From Pontibacter pudoricolor (GTDB lineage: Bacteria > Bacteroidota > Bacteroidia > Cytophagales > Hymenobacteraceae), in assembly GCF_010092985.1 (NCBI RefSeq), contig NZ_CP048106.1, forward strand, positions 3,348,001-3,412,000: a stretch of DNA of 64,000 bases, in the 5' to 3' direction. This document shows positions 7,819 through 17,358 of the stretch, piece after piece (the first letter of the stretch is position 1; each line of letters opens with the position of its first letter). The position numbers were made by a program, and so were the translations under genes. A model generated the notes under the pieces. That model was not told the origin of the DNA. It was given only the letters and a program-made list of their open reading frames with translations, and ran no database searches.

Positions 7819-8328
7819 CTTTTAGGGATGTTAAACCACACCTCCTTTATGACCCGGTTTATGGTCGCTTTCTGTGATTTTTAGATTACTATTCTAAGAA
7901 TCTATACCCAGAAGTAGGTATAAATTTATCGTATTGCTGATTGCACAAACTTTTTATACTACAATTATATATTCAGGAACTCAATTAAGAATTTTTTTTG
8001 TACTTTTTATGTTTCGTTTTGTGAGATATTTTTTTCAGAAAAGATTACTGATAGTTTTTAAAGGTATCCTATTATCTTTTGATTAGGGCTTAATGGCTTG
8101 AACAATAGGTGTTTATGATTGTAATTGGCAGATCGTTAGGCAAGTCTTAAATATTGTGTATAAAGTATATATATTATTGAATTTTAGCGTTCCTAAGCTC
8201 GAGTGTATAAAAAAATAGTTATAAATAATTGTGATGGTAAGAAATAAATTATCTTATTTTGCAAGTGAATCTTATATCGCAAGAGGCTAAATTACAATAA
8301 TTTAATACTGGCTACACAATTCAAAGCT
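7819..8328. other. AT-rich intergenic region upstream of the IPT repeat gene
   Basis: These 510 bp are distinctly AT-rich and hold no convincing gene, RNA or terminator. No exact TAnnTTTG box with a spaced TTG was found; the closest is TTATTTTG near 8256. The region probably carries the promoter and a long leader of the IPT repeat protein gene. No AACTATA word occurs in it. Confidence 0.5.
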
Positions 8329-11300
8329 ATGGCACGTTTCTACGCTTACCCTTATAGCTCACCGCTGATAAGAACGCTGCTGCTAAATTTCATTTTAGTA
8401 TTTTTTGTTATTGTGCAGGCACAGGCGCAATCGGCGCCTACTATTTCTGATTTCACTCCAACATCGGGCAAAGTAGGCGACGTAATTACTATAAATGGTA
8501 CGGGTTTCTCTACTGCCAATATGGTTTATATAGGCAATGAGTCTACTTTAGATTTTACAATCATTAGTGATTCACAAATTAAAGTAAATATACCGGCCTC
8601 TGCCTCTACAGGTAAAATTCAGGTGCATACCGGTTATGGCTCCAGATCCAGTTCTTCTAATTTCACGCTAAATGAAGCTCCTGTTATTAGCTCGATAGAT
8701 CCTGCAACTGGGTTAGTAGGCACAGAAGTGACAATATCCGGATCGAAATTTACAGGTGTTACTTCTGTAAGCATTGCAGGTGGTTCGGTTGATGATTTTG
8801 TTATTGTAAGTGATTCAGAGATACTGGCAAAAGTACCCGCTTCATCATATAGTGGCAATGTAGTAGTTTATGCAAACCACGGATCAGCTGTTGGTCAGTC
8901 TTTCTTGGTAAACGGCACCCCTACAGTTACAGAATTTACCCCCGCTTCCGGCCCGGTTGGAACTGAAGTAACCATAAAAGGAACAAAGTTCGATAATGTA
9001 ACATCTTTAAATATAGCGGGAGGTACTATAACGAGCTTTACTAAAGTAAGCGATACAGAAATAAAAGCTAAAGTACCAGCAACTGCCACAGGTGGTACGG
9101 TAAGGGTATATTCCAATATTGGTACAGGAGTCAGTTCTTCAAGCTTTTCAGTAACTGGAACACCAACTATAAATTCCTTCTCGCCTGCATCTGGCCCTGT
9201 AAATAGTGAAGTAATCATTACCGGCTCAAATTTTACAAATGCTAACTCGGTGTATATTGGAAGTGGTTTGGTGACGGACTTTTCAATAATTAGTGATACA
9301 CAGATTAGGGCTATTGTGCCTAATACTGCATCGACAGGTAGAATACAGGTTTATACAGCGCAAGGTCGCTCAGTAAGTTCATTTAATTTTGCAGTTGAGG
9401 GGGCACCGGTAATCAGTTCGTTTTCTCCTGCGAAGGGGGTAGTAGGAACGCTTATGACCATTAAAGGACGTAATTTTTCTGAAGCATCTATAGTATACAT
9501 CGGAAGCGGATCAACTACCAACTTTACAATTATAAGTGATACCGAGATTCAGATTACAGTGCCTTCAATCTCCTCATCTGGTATCGTTAGAGTCTACTCA
9601 AATAGTGGGCGTGCATCAAGTTCAGGCCAATTTGTATTAGAGAATTCACCGGTTATCACTTCTTTTTCACCAACATCTGGCCCAGTAGGTACTGAAATTA
9701 CAATCCTGGGAGAGAAATTTACAGGAACCAATATTGTTTACGTGGGTAATGGTTCTACAACAGGCTTTACAGTAGTAAGTGACACGGAACTGAAAGTTAC
9801 CGTTCCAGCACTAGCCACTTCTGGAAAAATTATAGTACGTACAACTACCGGACAGGTAACTAGTAGAGATGTCTTTACACTGACGGGTGCTCCTGAAATC
9901 CATTCCTTTACTCCTTCTTTGGGGCCAGTGGGCACTGTTGTTACCATCAAAGGTTTAAACTTTACCGGAGCTACATTAGTTTATTTTGGCAGTGGTTCTA
10001 CTTCCAGCTTTACCGTTGTCAGCGATACGGAGATAAAGGTTACGGTCCCAAGCCTAGCTTCAACAGGAACAGTACAGGTGCGTACGCCCAACGGACGAGC
10101 TCTTTCATCGTCTTATTTTACTGTAACTGGTGCACCTTCAATCACTTCTTTTTCACCAACATCTGGCCCAGTAGGTACTGAAATTACAATCCTGGGAGAG
10201 AAATTTACAGGAACCAATATTGTTTACGTGGGTAATGGTTCTACAACAGGCTTTACAGTAGTAAGTGACACGGAACTGAAAGTTACCGTTCCAGCACTAG
10301 CCACTTCTGGAAAAATTATAGTACGTACAACTACCGGACAGGTAACTAGTAGAGATGTCTTTACACTGACGGGTGCTCCTGAAATCCATTCCTTTACTCC
10401 TTCTTTGGGGCCAGTGGGCACTGTTGTTACTATCAAAGGTTTAAACTTTACCGGAGCTACATTAGTTTATTTTGGCAGTGGTTCTACTTCCAGCTTTACC
10501 GTTGTCAGCGATACGGAGATAAAGGTTACGGTCCCAAGCCTAGCTTCAACAGGAACAGTACAGGTGCGTACGCCCAACGGACGAGCTCTTTCATCGTCTT
10601 ATTTTACTGTAACTGGTGCACCTTCAATCACTTCATTTACACCTGCCTTCGGTCCGGTAGGCACTGAAATGACCATAACAGGAGAGAATTTTACGGGCAC
10701 AAACAGGATCTATATAGGCAGCGGTTCTACTACGAGTTTTACCCTAGTGAGTGATACACAATTAAAGGTAATTGTCCCTTCTACGGCTACCACAGGAACA
10801 TTGATTGTACGAGCAACAACAGGACAGGTAACAAGCCGAGAAACTTATACATTATCTCCTCCCTACCTCACCACCCCACAAGAACTCACCTTCAACAGCA
10901 AGCCGATTGGTGGAAGTGAATCCAAAGAATACCAGGTGAGCGGCTTAGGATTGAAAAATGGTGAAGCGGTTACGTTAACTGTTAGTGAGTCTAGTCCATA
11001 TACCATTTCGAAAACTGCTGATGCAGCTGGATTTGGTAAAACGCTTACGTTAAATGATGTTGCAAATAACAGACTGAATCCAGCTACGATCTTTGTGAAA
11101 TACACAGCGGTTGAAGCTGGCGAAGGCTTTCCTGCAGTTATTACACACTCGCAAGGTTCGGTAACAAGAGCTATGGATGTAAGAGTTGTAGCTCCTTTAC
11201 CAGTAGAACTCATTTCTTTCACCGCTAGTTTAAGAGGTAGTATAGTTAGCCTGGAATGGAGTACAGCTTCAGAGAAAAATAACTCTCATTTCGAGATTGA

Positions 11301-11757
11301 GATGTCTAGAGGCTCTTTAAGTAATTTTAGAAAGATCGATAACGTTAAGAGTAAAGTTGCCAATAGCTCTACTAAAACGCAGTACAGCTTCTCGAACAAC
11401 TATAGCAGCAATGGCGAAACAGAATATTACCGCTTAAAACAGGTAGACTTCGACGGGGCATATGCTTATAGTAAGATTGTAGCAGTTAAGCCTGTGATGA
11501 TTTCGAAGCCTATGGAAGTAGCGCCAAACCCTTTAGAGGCAGATTCTAAAGTTTACTTTACAGCAGAAAACGAGGGTAAGGCAACTATACGGGTTACTTC
11601 AATAACTGGAAAGCAGGTATACTTCGAGCAGGTAGATGTACATGCAGGTGAGAATGTGGTTTTGTTATCAAAGTATAACAATCTGATGGCTGGTGTTTAC
11701 ATAGTTACTGTTGACCATAGTGGCAAGCGGGAGTATGTAAGAATTGAAAAGAGGTAA
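8329..11757 (+). CDS. IPT/TIG-repeat surface protein with T9SS sorting domain
   Basis: This 1142-residue secreted protein begins with a signal peptide ending near AQAQ (about residue 34). Ten IPT/TIG immunoglobulin-like repeats of about 81 residues follow to about residue 843, each with a SFSPxxGPVGTEVTI-like start. A linker domain comes next, then a T9SS C-terminal part opening with LPVELISFTA and ending in GVYIVTVDHSGKREYVRIEKR. It is probably anchored at the cell surface as an adhesin. Repeats 6-7 and 8-9 are almost identical at DNA level, showing recent duplication. The IPT part is nearly free of the AACTATA word, unlike the C-terminal part. Confidence 0.9.
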   Translation: MARFYAYPYSSPLIRTLLLNFILVFFVIVQAQAQSAPTISDFTPTSGKVGDVITINGTGFSTANMVYIGNESTLDFTIISDSQIKVNIPASASTGKIQVHTGYGSRSSSSNFTLNEAPVISSIDPATGLVGTEVTISGSKFTGVTSVSIAGGSVDDFVIVSDSEILAKVPASSYSGNVVVYANHGSAVGQSFLVNGTPTVTEFTPASGPVGTEVTIKGTKFDNVTSLNIAGGTITSFTKVSDTEIKAKVPATATGGTVRVYSNIGTGVSSSSFSVTGTPTINSFSPASGPVNSEVIITGSNFTNANSVYIGSGLVTDFSIISDTQIRAIVPNTASTGRIQVYTAQGRSVSSFNFAVEGAPVISSFSPAKGVVGTLMTIKGRNFSEASIVYIGSGSTTNFTIISDTEIQITVPSISSSGIVRVYSNSGRASSSGQFVLENSPVITSFSPTSGPVGTEITILGEKFTGTNIVYVGNGSTTGFTVVSDTELKVTVPALATSGKIIVRTTTGQVTSRDVFTLTGAPEIHSFTPSLGPVGTVVTIKGLNFTGATLVYFGSGSTSSFTVVSDTEIKVTVPSLASTGTVQVRTPNGRALSSSYFTVTGAPSITSFSPTSGPVGTEITILGEKFTGTNIVYVGNGSTTGFTVVSDTELKVTVPALATSGKIIVRTTTGQVTSRDVFTLTGAPEIHSFTPSLGPVGTVVTIKGLNFTGATLVYFGSGSTSSFTVVSDTEIKVTVPSLASTGTVQVRTPNGRALSSSYFTVTGAPSITSFTPAFGPVGTEMTITGENFTGTNRIYIGSGSTTSFTLVSDTQLKVIVPSTATTGTLIVRATTGQVTSRETYTLSPPYLTTPQELTFNSKPIGGSESKEYQVSGLGLKNGEAVTLTVSESSPYTISKTADAAGFGKTLTLNDVANNRLNPATIFVKYTAVEAGEGFPAVITHSQGSVTRAMDVRVVAPLPVELISFTASLRGSIVSLEWSTASEKNNSHFEIEMSRGSLSNFRKIDNVKSKVANSSTKTQYSFSNNYSSNGETEYYRLKQVDFDGAYAYSKIVAVKPVMISKPMEVAPNPLEADSKVYFTAENEGKATIRVTSITGKQVYFEQVDVHAGENVVLLSKYNNLMAGVYIVTVDHSGKREYVRIEKR
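9655..10626 (+). repeat. Tandem 486-bp duplication within the IPT gene
   Basis: Positions 9655-10140 and 10141-10626 are two copies of a 486-bp unit encoding two IPT repeats (162 residues). By eye they differ at one base only, C9945 versus T10431, a synonymous change in a Thr codon. Flanking repeats diverge sharply at both boundaries. The unit keeps the reading frame. Confidence 0.95.
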
Positions 11758-11773
11758 CGATAACTATAGCAGC

Positions 11774-11815
11774 AGAAAGGCCAGGCATTACGAAAGTGCC
11801 TGGCCTTTCTTTTTG
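11774..11815 (+). terminator. Terminator of the IPT repeat gene
   Basis: A 14-bp perfect stem (11774-11787 with 11797-11810) is followed by TTTT. It lies just after the stop codon and an AACTATA word at 11763. Confidence 0.9.
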
Positions 11816-11885
11816 AGAAGCAACTATAAAATAAGGCCTGATAACCCCGTGGTTTTTAAGATAGTACATATAAACTTAGTAAACA

Positions 11886-11916
11886 TTGGTTTATTGCGGG
11901 GCATGCTTTAATTTTG
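11886..11916 (+). promoter_or_regulatory. Promoter of glyA
   Basis: A TTG at 11886-11888 and TAATTTTG at 11909-11916 are 20 bp apart, matching the Bacteroidota TTG / TAnnTTTG promoter. The glyA ATG is 26 bp downstream. Confidence 0.7.
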
Positions 11917-11941
11917 AACAATAATAATTCTACTTAAAAAG

Positions 11942-13216
11942 ATGCAGAAAGACACAGCTATATTCGACCTGATCGCTAAAGAGAAAGCTCGCCAAATGCA
12001 TGGTATAGAACTTATTGCTTCTGAAAACTTTGTTTCGGAGCAGGTAATGCGTGCCATGGGTAGCGAAATGACTAACAAGTACGCTGAAGGCCTTCCGGGG
12101 AAGCGTTATTATGGCGGTTGCGAAATTGTAGACCAGTCGGAGCAGTTGGCTATAGATAGAGCGAAGGAGTTATTTGGTGCTGAATGGGTAAACGTGCAGC
12201 CACACTCAGGTGCTCAGGCTAACGCTGCTGTTATGTTGGCAGTGCTGCAGCCCGGTGATAAAATACTTGGATTTGACCTTTCACATGGTGGGCACTTGAC
12301 ACACGGTTCACCGGTTAACTTTTCGGGTAAACTATACCAGCCGTCTTTTTATGGTGTAGAGCAGGAAACAGGTCTTATAGACTTCGATAAAGTAGTTGAA
12401 ACGGCACGTCGCGAAAAACCAAAACTTATTATTTGTGGTGCCTCCGCTTACAGCCGTGACTGGGATTATAAAAAACTGCGTGCAGCCGCTGATGAAGTAG
12501 GCGCACTCTTAATGGCTGATATCTCACACCCTTCAGGCCTTATCGCAAAAGGGTTATTGAACAACCCGTTTGAGCATTGCCATATTATTACTACAACTAC
12601 CCACAAGACTTTACGCGGTCCAAGAGGCGGTATGATCATGATGGGGAAAGACTTTGAGAACCCATTTGGCTTGAAAACTCCGAAAGGCGAGACGCGCATG
12701 ATGTCTTCAGTGCTGGATGGTGCAGTTTTTCCGGGAACACAGGGTGGGCCGTTAGAGCACGTAATTGCAGCTAAGGCTGTAGCGTATTTCGAAGCACTTT
12801 CAGATGATTACCTGGGCTACATAAAGCAGGTGCAGCAAAACGCACAGGCTATGGCCAGGGCGTTTGTTGATCGTGGCTACAACATCATCTCTGGGGGCAC
12901 AGACAACCATATGATGCTGATCGACCTGCGTACAAAAGGGCTTACCGGTAAGCTGGCTGAAAATACATTGGTTAAAGCTGATATCACGATCAATAAGAAC
13001 ATGGTGCCGTTCGATGATAAATCACCGTTTGTAACATCAGGTATGCGTGTAGGCACTGCTGCCATTACAACACGTGGTCTGAAGGAGAACGATATGACGC
13101 GTATAGTTGAGCTTATTGATGATGTGCTGATGAACCACGATAATGAGTCGAAACTTACCTCTGTTCGCAACGAAGTAAATAACTGGATGCAGCAATACCC
13201 GCTGTTCGCTTACTAA
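11942..13216 (+). CDS. glyA: Serine hydroxymethyltransferase
   Basis: GlyA interconverts serine and glycine while loading tetrahydrofolate with a one-carbon unit; it is a cytoplasmic PLP enzyme. The protein has 424 residues, the usual length. The PLP lysine is Lys222 in [14 protein letters not shown], and the substrate-binding region YYGGCEIVD is at residues 56-64. The C-terminus is complete. It feeds the one-carbon pool used by the metF and metH products encoded further along in the window. A good TTG/TAnnTTTG promoter precedes it and tatC follows 16 bp after the stop. Confidence 0.98.
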   Translation: MQKDTAIFDLIAKEKARQMHGIELIASENFVSEQVMRAMGSEMTNKYAEGLPGKRYYGGCEIVDQSEQLAIDRAKELFGAEWVNVQPHSGAQANAAVMLAVLQPGDKILGFDLSHGGHLTHGSPVNFSGKLYQPSFYGVEQETGLIDFDKVVETARREKPKLIICGASAYSRDWDYKKLRAAADEVGALLMADISHPSGLIAKGLLNNPFEHCHIITTTTHKTLRGPRGGMIMMGKDFENPFGLKTPKGETRMMSSVLDGAVFPGTQGGPLEHVIAAKAVAYFEALSDDYLGYIKQVQQNAQAMARAFVDRGYNIISGGTDNHMMLIDLRTKGLTGKLAENTLVKADITINKNMVPFDDKSPFVTSGMRVGTAAITTRGLKENDMTRIVELIDDVLMNHDNESKLTSVRNEVNNWMQQYPLFAY

Positions 13217-13232
13217 TTACAGGATTCTTTTA

Positions 13233-14072
13233 ATGGATCAAAACTTTTTGGAGGAAGAACCGAAAGAGATGTCCTTTGTGGACCATCTTGAAGAGTTAAG
13301 ATGGCATCTGATACGGGCTGTTGCTTCTATCCTTATATTTTCTATTATTGCTTTTCTAGCTAAAAGCTTCGTTTTTCACGATATCATACTGGCTCCTGCG
13401 CGTACAGATTTTCTGAGCTACAGGATAATGTGCGATTTGGGGAATGCCCTGGGGATGGAGGCTTTTTGTATTGATGAGCTAGGGTTTACGATACAAAGCC
13501 GGCAAATGAGTGGGCAGCTTTCTATGCACATGCTGGTGTCGGTGGTGATCGGTCTGGCCTGTGCTTTTCCGTATGCTTTCTGGGAGATCTGGCGTTTTGT
13601 AAGCCCTGGCTTATATGATCAGGAACGGAAGAGCTCGCGTGGCGCTGTGTTCTTTGTTTCCGTGCTGTTTATAATGGGCTTGCTGTTCGGGTACTATGTT
13701 GTATCTCCGATCTCCATCAACTTTCTGGCAGGTTATCAGGTCGATCCTTCTATTGTAAATGAGTTTGATCTGAACTCGTATATTTCTACGCTTACAACAC
13801 TTTGCCTGTCATGTGCATTTATGTTTCAGTTGCCGGTTATAGTTTACTTCTTCACAAAAGCAGGACTGTTATCGCCGGAAATAATGAAACTATACCGCAG
13901 GCATGCTGTTATCGTAATATTAGTGGTAGGCGCCATTATAACACCACCGGATGTGATTAGCCAGTTGCTGATCTCGATTCCGCTGATGTTGCTTTACGAG
14001 GTAAGTATAATAGTTTCGCGCTCGATCCGGAATAGTGATTTAAAGAAACTGAACCAAAACAATACGATCTAA
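13233..14072 (+). CDS. tatC: Sec-independent protein translocase TatC
   Basis: TatC is the receptor of the twin-arginine export pathway in the inner membrane and recognises RR signal peptides. The protein has 279 residues and starts with the family pattern EMSFVDHLEELRWHL. Six membrane segments and the conserved FAYFWEIWRF-like motif (FPYAFWEIWRFVSPGLY) are seen. The insert after the first helix is long for the family but is usual in Bacteroidota. Its stop shares one base with the rpiB start (TAATG), implying coupling. No tatA/B is in the window. Confidence 0.95.
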   Translation: MDQNFLEEEPKEMSFVDHLEELRWHLIRAVASILIFSIIAFLAKSFVFHDIILAPARTDFLSYRIMCDLGNALGMEAFCIDELGFTIQSRQMSGQLSMHMLVSVVIGLACAFPYAFWEIWRFVSPGLYDQERKSSRGAVFFVSVLFIMGLLFGYYVVSPISINFLAGYQVDPSIVNEFDLNSYISTLTTLCLSCAFMFQLPVIVYFFTKAGLLSPEIMKLYRRHAVIVILVVGAIITPPDVISQLLISIPLMLLYEVSIIVSRSIRNSDLKKLNQNNTI

Positions 14073-14509
14073 TGGCTTATAAAATTGCAATTGGCGGTGA
14101 CCATGCCGGTTACACCTATAAGAAGTTGCTGAAAAAGTATCTGGATGAGCTAGGGCACCAGGTGCAGGACTTCGGACCAGGTTCAGAAGAATCGGTAGAC
14201 TACCCGGACCATGTGCATCCGCTGGCAAAAGCAGTTGTAAACAAGGAAGCAGACTTTGGCATTCTGATCTGCGGTAGCGGAAACGGGGTAGCCATGACAG
14301 CAAATAAGTATAAGGAGATAAGAGCTGCCCTTTGCTGGAAAACAGAGCTGGCCAAACTTGCCCGCGAACATAACGATGCCAACATACTTTGTATACCAGC
14401 CAGGTTTGTTTCTGAAGAAGAGGCAGAGGAAATGGTAAAAGTATTTTTAAGCACAGACTTTGAAGGTGGCCGCCACCAGAATAGAGTAAACAAAATTGCC
14501 GACTGCTAA
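14072..14509 (+). CDS. rpiB: Ribose 5-phosphate isomerase B
   Basis: RpiB interconverts ribose 5-phosphate and ribulose 5-phosphate in the non-oxidative pentose phosphate pathway. The 145-residue protein has the phosphate-binding motif GGDHAGY at residues 8-14 and the catalytic CGSGNG at 67-72 with Cys67. The length is typical. The ATG overlaps the tatC stop. The stop codon itself lies in the loop of the terminator hairpin at 14495-14520. Confidence 0.96.
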   Translation: MAYKIAIGGDHAGYTYKKLLKKYLDELGHQVQDFGPGSEESVDYPDHVHPLAKAVVNKEADFGILICGSGNGVAMTANKYKEIRAALCWKTELAKLAREHNDANILCIPARFVSEEEAEEMVKVFLSTDFEGGRHQNRVNKIADC

Positions 14510-14520
14510 GCAGCGGCAAT
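14495..14520. terminator. Terminator overlapping the rpiB stop codon
   Basis: The arms ATTGCCG (14495-14501) and CGGCAAT (14514-14520) and the inner CTGC/GCAG stem enclose TAA, the rpiB stop. The hairpin sits between rpiB and a convergent gene ending at 14520, so it can serve both. Confidence 0.75.
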
Positions 14521-15923
14521 TATTGTTTTAGCACATAGGTGTTATTCTTGCCTGTAGCACTATACTTCCCGAAAATAGCCGGAATCTTATAGGTTAACTC
14601 TTCCATCAGATTTGCTTCATCTATAATATAAGCAGGCATCTCATTTTTCAGGTTAAGATAAATGTTGTAGATGGCTTCATATTCGTCCAGGTTCCCAAAG
14701 TCGCGCTGGGCCAGTTGCCAGTTCAGGTAAGGGGTTGCCGGTTTGTTCTGAAGATAATAGCGGGTGTCGTTACCCAGTACCAGTATAGTTTCGTTTTGAG
14801 GCACATCCGGCAGATTGCCTTTAGAGATCAATTGTGGATCTGAAAGCTGCAGAACCTGACTAATTCCAAAAAGGTCGCGGTACCGGATAACGATGGTACT
14901 GGCAAGCACCAACACAAAAGCTAAATTCAGCATCCACTTCTTAATAGCTATAGTAAACAGATACTCACCAAAGTAAGCAATAGCAGGCAGCAGCAGTATA
15001 AAATTGTTGGCAGAAATCTCGTCGCGGGTTATAGTTAGGACCAGGCTAACTAATAACCAAATCCACATTACCTGCTGAAACTTTACCTGGAACACCAACC
15101 GCTGCGGTAACGAAAGGCTTGACATAACCGAGAAGAAAAGCACGATTAATGGTAAGGCAATGAGCTTAGCGAGGTCGGCAGGTGGCAGAATAAAAGCTAC
15201 TTTAAACTGCCACGGGCGGAAAAGGTGCATTTCAGTAAACTCATCCAGGGTTCCGGTATAAAAGTAAAAAGTAAGCAGCATGGCATACGGAAACAAAAAG
15301 CCGCAAAGCATGAGCAATATGCTCCGGAACGTATTAGAGGCAAAAAGCAGCACGGCAAAAAAACCTATTACTAAGTATAAGCCAAGTGGCAAATAGCACA
15401 AAGCTGCTAAGCCAAGTATAAATCCGCCTACAAAAAGCCTGTTATTTTCAATTCCCTCCCGCGAGACAGTAATCAGATAAGGGAGTGACAGTATCACAAA
15501 GGTGTGCCCGATCAGTACCGGCGTCAGCATCCCAAACTCATAGGTAATACTGCCCAGTACTAAATATAAAAGTGCAGGAATGTAGGTTCTGGTTGCAAAG
15601 ACCTGGTAGCGGTTCAGGATAAAGTTAAAGGTAAGCGCCTGCACTAAAAGCAGTATAAGCGCAACTATACGGTACGCCAACACAGAACGGCCGGCAATAA
15701 GATCGATAAGCCAGTAAACCAGCGCGCTTAATGGGGCAGTATTATCATAGATCTGCTGGTACATGGTATAGCCATCGGCCATGCGCTCTCCTATCAGCAT
15801 GTATAAAAGCTCCTGCATAGTTACAGAAGTAAGCAACAGGTATAAAGGCAGCTGAATAGCCAGGAATAGTAATATCAGCGAAATAAGTCGGGAAAGCCGA
15901 ACGCTTCTGAAGTAACTAACCAA
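14520..15923 (-). CDS. Multi-pass membrane protein, possible GT-C glycosyltransferase
   Basis: This 467-residue integral membrane protein has about ten to twelve hydrophobic helices. After the first helix it has GERMADGYTMYQQIYDNTAP, which resembles the first-loop acidic motif of GT-C lipid-linked sugar transferases (PMT/ArnT-like). A periplasmic C-terminal stretch (from about residue 375) contains NDTRYYLQNKPATPYLNW. I do not recognise a named family, and the enzymatic role is inference. The first in-frame start is TTG at 15923; a later start is possible. It converges on rpiB. Confidence 0.75.
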   Translation of the reverse strand: MVSYFRSVRLSRLISLILLFLAIQLPLYLLLTSVTMQELLYMLIGERMADGYTMYQQIYDNTAPLSALVYWLIDLIAGRSVLAYRIVALILLLVQALTFNFILNRYQVFATRTYIPALLYLVLGSITYEFGMLTPVLIGHTFVILSLPYLITVSREGIENNRLFVGGFILGLAALCYLPLGLYLVIGFFAVLLFASNTFRSILLMLCGFLFPYAMLLTFYFYTGTLDEFTEMHLFRPWQFKVAFILPPADLAKLIALPLIVLFFSVMSSLSLPQRLVFQVKFQQVMWIWLLVSLVLTITRDEISANNFILLLPAIAYFGEYLFTIAIKKWMLNLAFVLVLASTIVIRYRDLFGISQVLQLSDPQLISKGNLPDVPQNETILVLGNDTRYYLQNKPATPYLNWQLAQRDFGNLDEYEAIYNIYLNLKNEMPAYIIDEANLMEELTYKIPAIFGKYSATGKNNTYVLKQ

Positions 15924-16024
15924 GGAAAGAGAGAGTTAGAGAGTACTATAAACCAATGCACCTGAAATGAATAAGGCGCTTTTGGGGTAAAAATGCGAAA
16001 TTAATATGATATTTGCATCTTCGT

Positions 16025-16435
16025 ATGGAAAGTAAAAGACAACAGAAATTCTCACGCCTGATACAGAAAGAGCTGGCCGAAGTGTTTCAGAGAGAAACGA
16101 CACACCTTTTTGGTGGCGCCTATATCTCTGTAAGCACGGTTCGTGTATCTCCGGACCTTGGGCTGGCACGTGTATACCTTAGCGTAATGCTGGCACCTAA
16201 CAAGGAAGAGCTCCTGCAGGAACTGCGCGTGAACACCAAAACAATACGCCATCACTTGGCGCAACGTATTAAAAGCCAGGTTAGGGTGATTCCTGAATTG
16301 GTGTTTTACCTGGACGACAGCGCCGAATACGCTGCTCACATTGATAAGCTGTTCACCGGGATCGAGATTCCGCCGACTGATAAAGATTACGATACAGACG
16401 ATTATATCGAAGACATCGATAACGATAAAAAATAG
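16025..16435 (+). CDS. rbfA: Ribosome-binding factor A
   Basis: RbfA binds the 30S subunit during late 16S rRNA maturation and cold adaptation. I take the start at the ATG at 16025 (MESKRQQKFSRLIQKELAEV), giving 136 residues; the frame is open four codons further upstream. The family core SVSTVRVSPDLGLARVYLS and the C-terminal VFYLDDS are present. A TTTG box-like sequence lies about 10 bases upstream of the start, so the leader is short. The methyltransferase gene follows 21 bp later. Confidence 0.93.
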   Translation: MESKRQQKFSRLIQKELAEVFQRETTHLFGGAYISVSTVRVSPDLGLARVYLSVMLAPNKEELLQELRVNTKTIRHHLAQRIKSQVRVIPELVFYLDDSAEYAAHIDKLFTGIEIPPTDKDYDTDDYIEDIDNDKK

Positions 16436-16456
16436 CCCTAGTTTCGCTTCACCCTT

Positions 16457-17266
16457 ATGCATTACGACCCAATAAAGCGGGTGCTTGGAGATGTTTTCAA
16501 CAAAACTCCGTTCCTGCGTCGTGTATTTTTTAACCTGTTAGATTTATTGCTGCTGCGGACCTGGCATGTGCACAAAGAGCTGCGCCAGTGGGCTTCTGAT
16601 CGCCGAAACAAAGAGCAGAATATTCTGGATGCTGGTGCCGGCTTCGGACAGTATACCTACCATTTATCCAGCATGAGCCCAAAGTGGAACATATTGGCGG
16701 TAGATGTAAAGGAAGAGCAGGTGTCCGATAACAACAGGTTTATGCGCGAGCTTAGCCGCCACAACGTGCTGTTCAAAATAGCTGATTTAGTACACTTCCG
16801 CCAACCGGATAGCTACGACCTGATCCTTTCAGTGGATGTGATGGAGCATATCCTGGAAGATGTGGACGTGTTCAAAAACTTCTATAGTTCGCTTCGGCCG
16901 GGCGGCATGCTGGTAATCTCTACCCCTTCTGATCAGGGTGGTTCGGATGTGCACGGCGACGATGAAACTTCTTTTATAGAAGAGCACGTACGCGATGGCT
17001 ACAACATCAACGAAATACAGGAAAAACTTCGCATAGCAGGTTTCAGCAAAATGGAAGCTCGTTACTCCTATGGCAAACCAGGGCAGATATCCTGGAGGTT
17101 ATCAATGAAGTACCCAATGCTGATGCTGAACACGTCAAAACTATTCTTTATAGTGCTGCCGTTTTACTATCTTGTTACATTTCCGTTCAGCCTGGTACTA
17201 AACTGGCTCGATGTGAATAACAGGCATGCATCCGGTACCGGCCTGATCGTAAAAGCCTGGAAGTAG
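16457..17266 (+). CDS. Class I SAM-dependent methyltransferase
   Basis: This 269-residue protein has SAM-binding motif I (ILDAGAGFGQYTYHL, about residues 56-70), an acidic residue at the end of strand 2 (AVDVKEEQ) and the post-motif LSVDVMEHILEDVDVF. The C-terminal part holds a hydrophobic stretch around residues 222-243, so it may associate with the membrane. The substrate is unknown; UbiE/UbiG-like and lipid methylases share this layout. It sits between rbfA and a LolC/E-like permease, all on the plus strand. Confidence 0.85.
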   Translation: MHYDPIKRVLGDVFNKTPFLRRVFFNLLDLLLLRTWHVHKELRQWASDRRNKEQNILDAGAGFGQYTYHLSSMSPKWNILAVDVKEEQVSDNNRFMRELSRHNVLFKIADLVHFRQPDSYDLILSVDVMEHILEDVDVFKNFYSSLRPGGMLVISTPSDQGGSDVHGDDETSFIEEHVRDGYNINEIQEKLRIAGFSKMEARYSYGKPGQISWRLSMKYPMLMLNTSKLFFIVLPFYYLVTFPFSLVLNWLDVNNRHASGTGLIVKAWK

Positions 17267-17269
17267 ACT

Positions 17270-17352
17270 TAATTGTTAAATTGCTGATTTCTTAATTGTT
17301 GATCTGGAATACATGAATAACAATTAAACAGTGCAGCCATTTAACCATAATA
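17270..17352. repeat. AT-rich TTAATTG-word inverted repeat pair
   Basis: Forward words (TTAATTGTTAAATTGCTGAT, from 17271) are followed by TTGATCTGGAA, then complementary words (AATAACAATTAAACAGTGCAG, 17316-17352). The same TTGATCTGGAA-like core follows the forward words near 62940. Confidence 0.5.
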
Positions 17353-17358
17353 AACTAA

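Noticed and set aside
8249..8260. TTATTTTG as the -7 box of the IPT repeat gene
   Set aside because: It lacks the exact TAnnTTTG spacing and no TTG is at the proper distance.
16008..16016. GATATTTG upstream of rbfA as a -7 element
   Set aside because: The first two bases do not match TA; it is only a near match.
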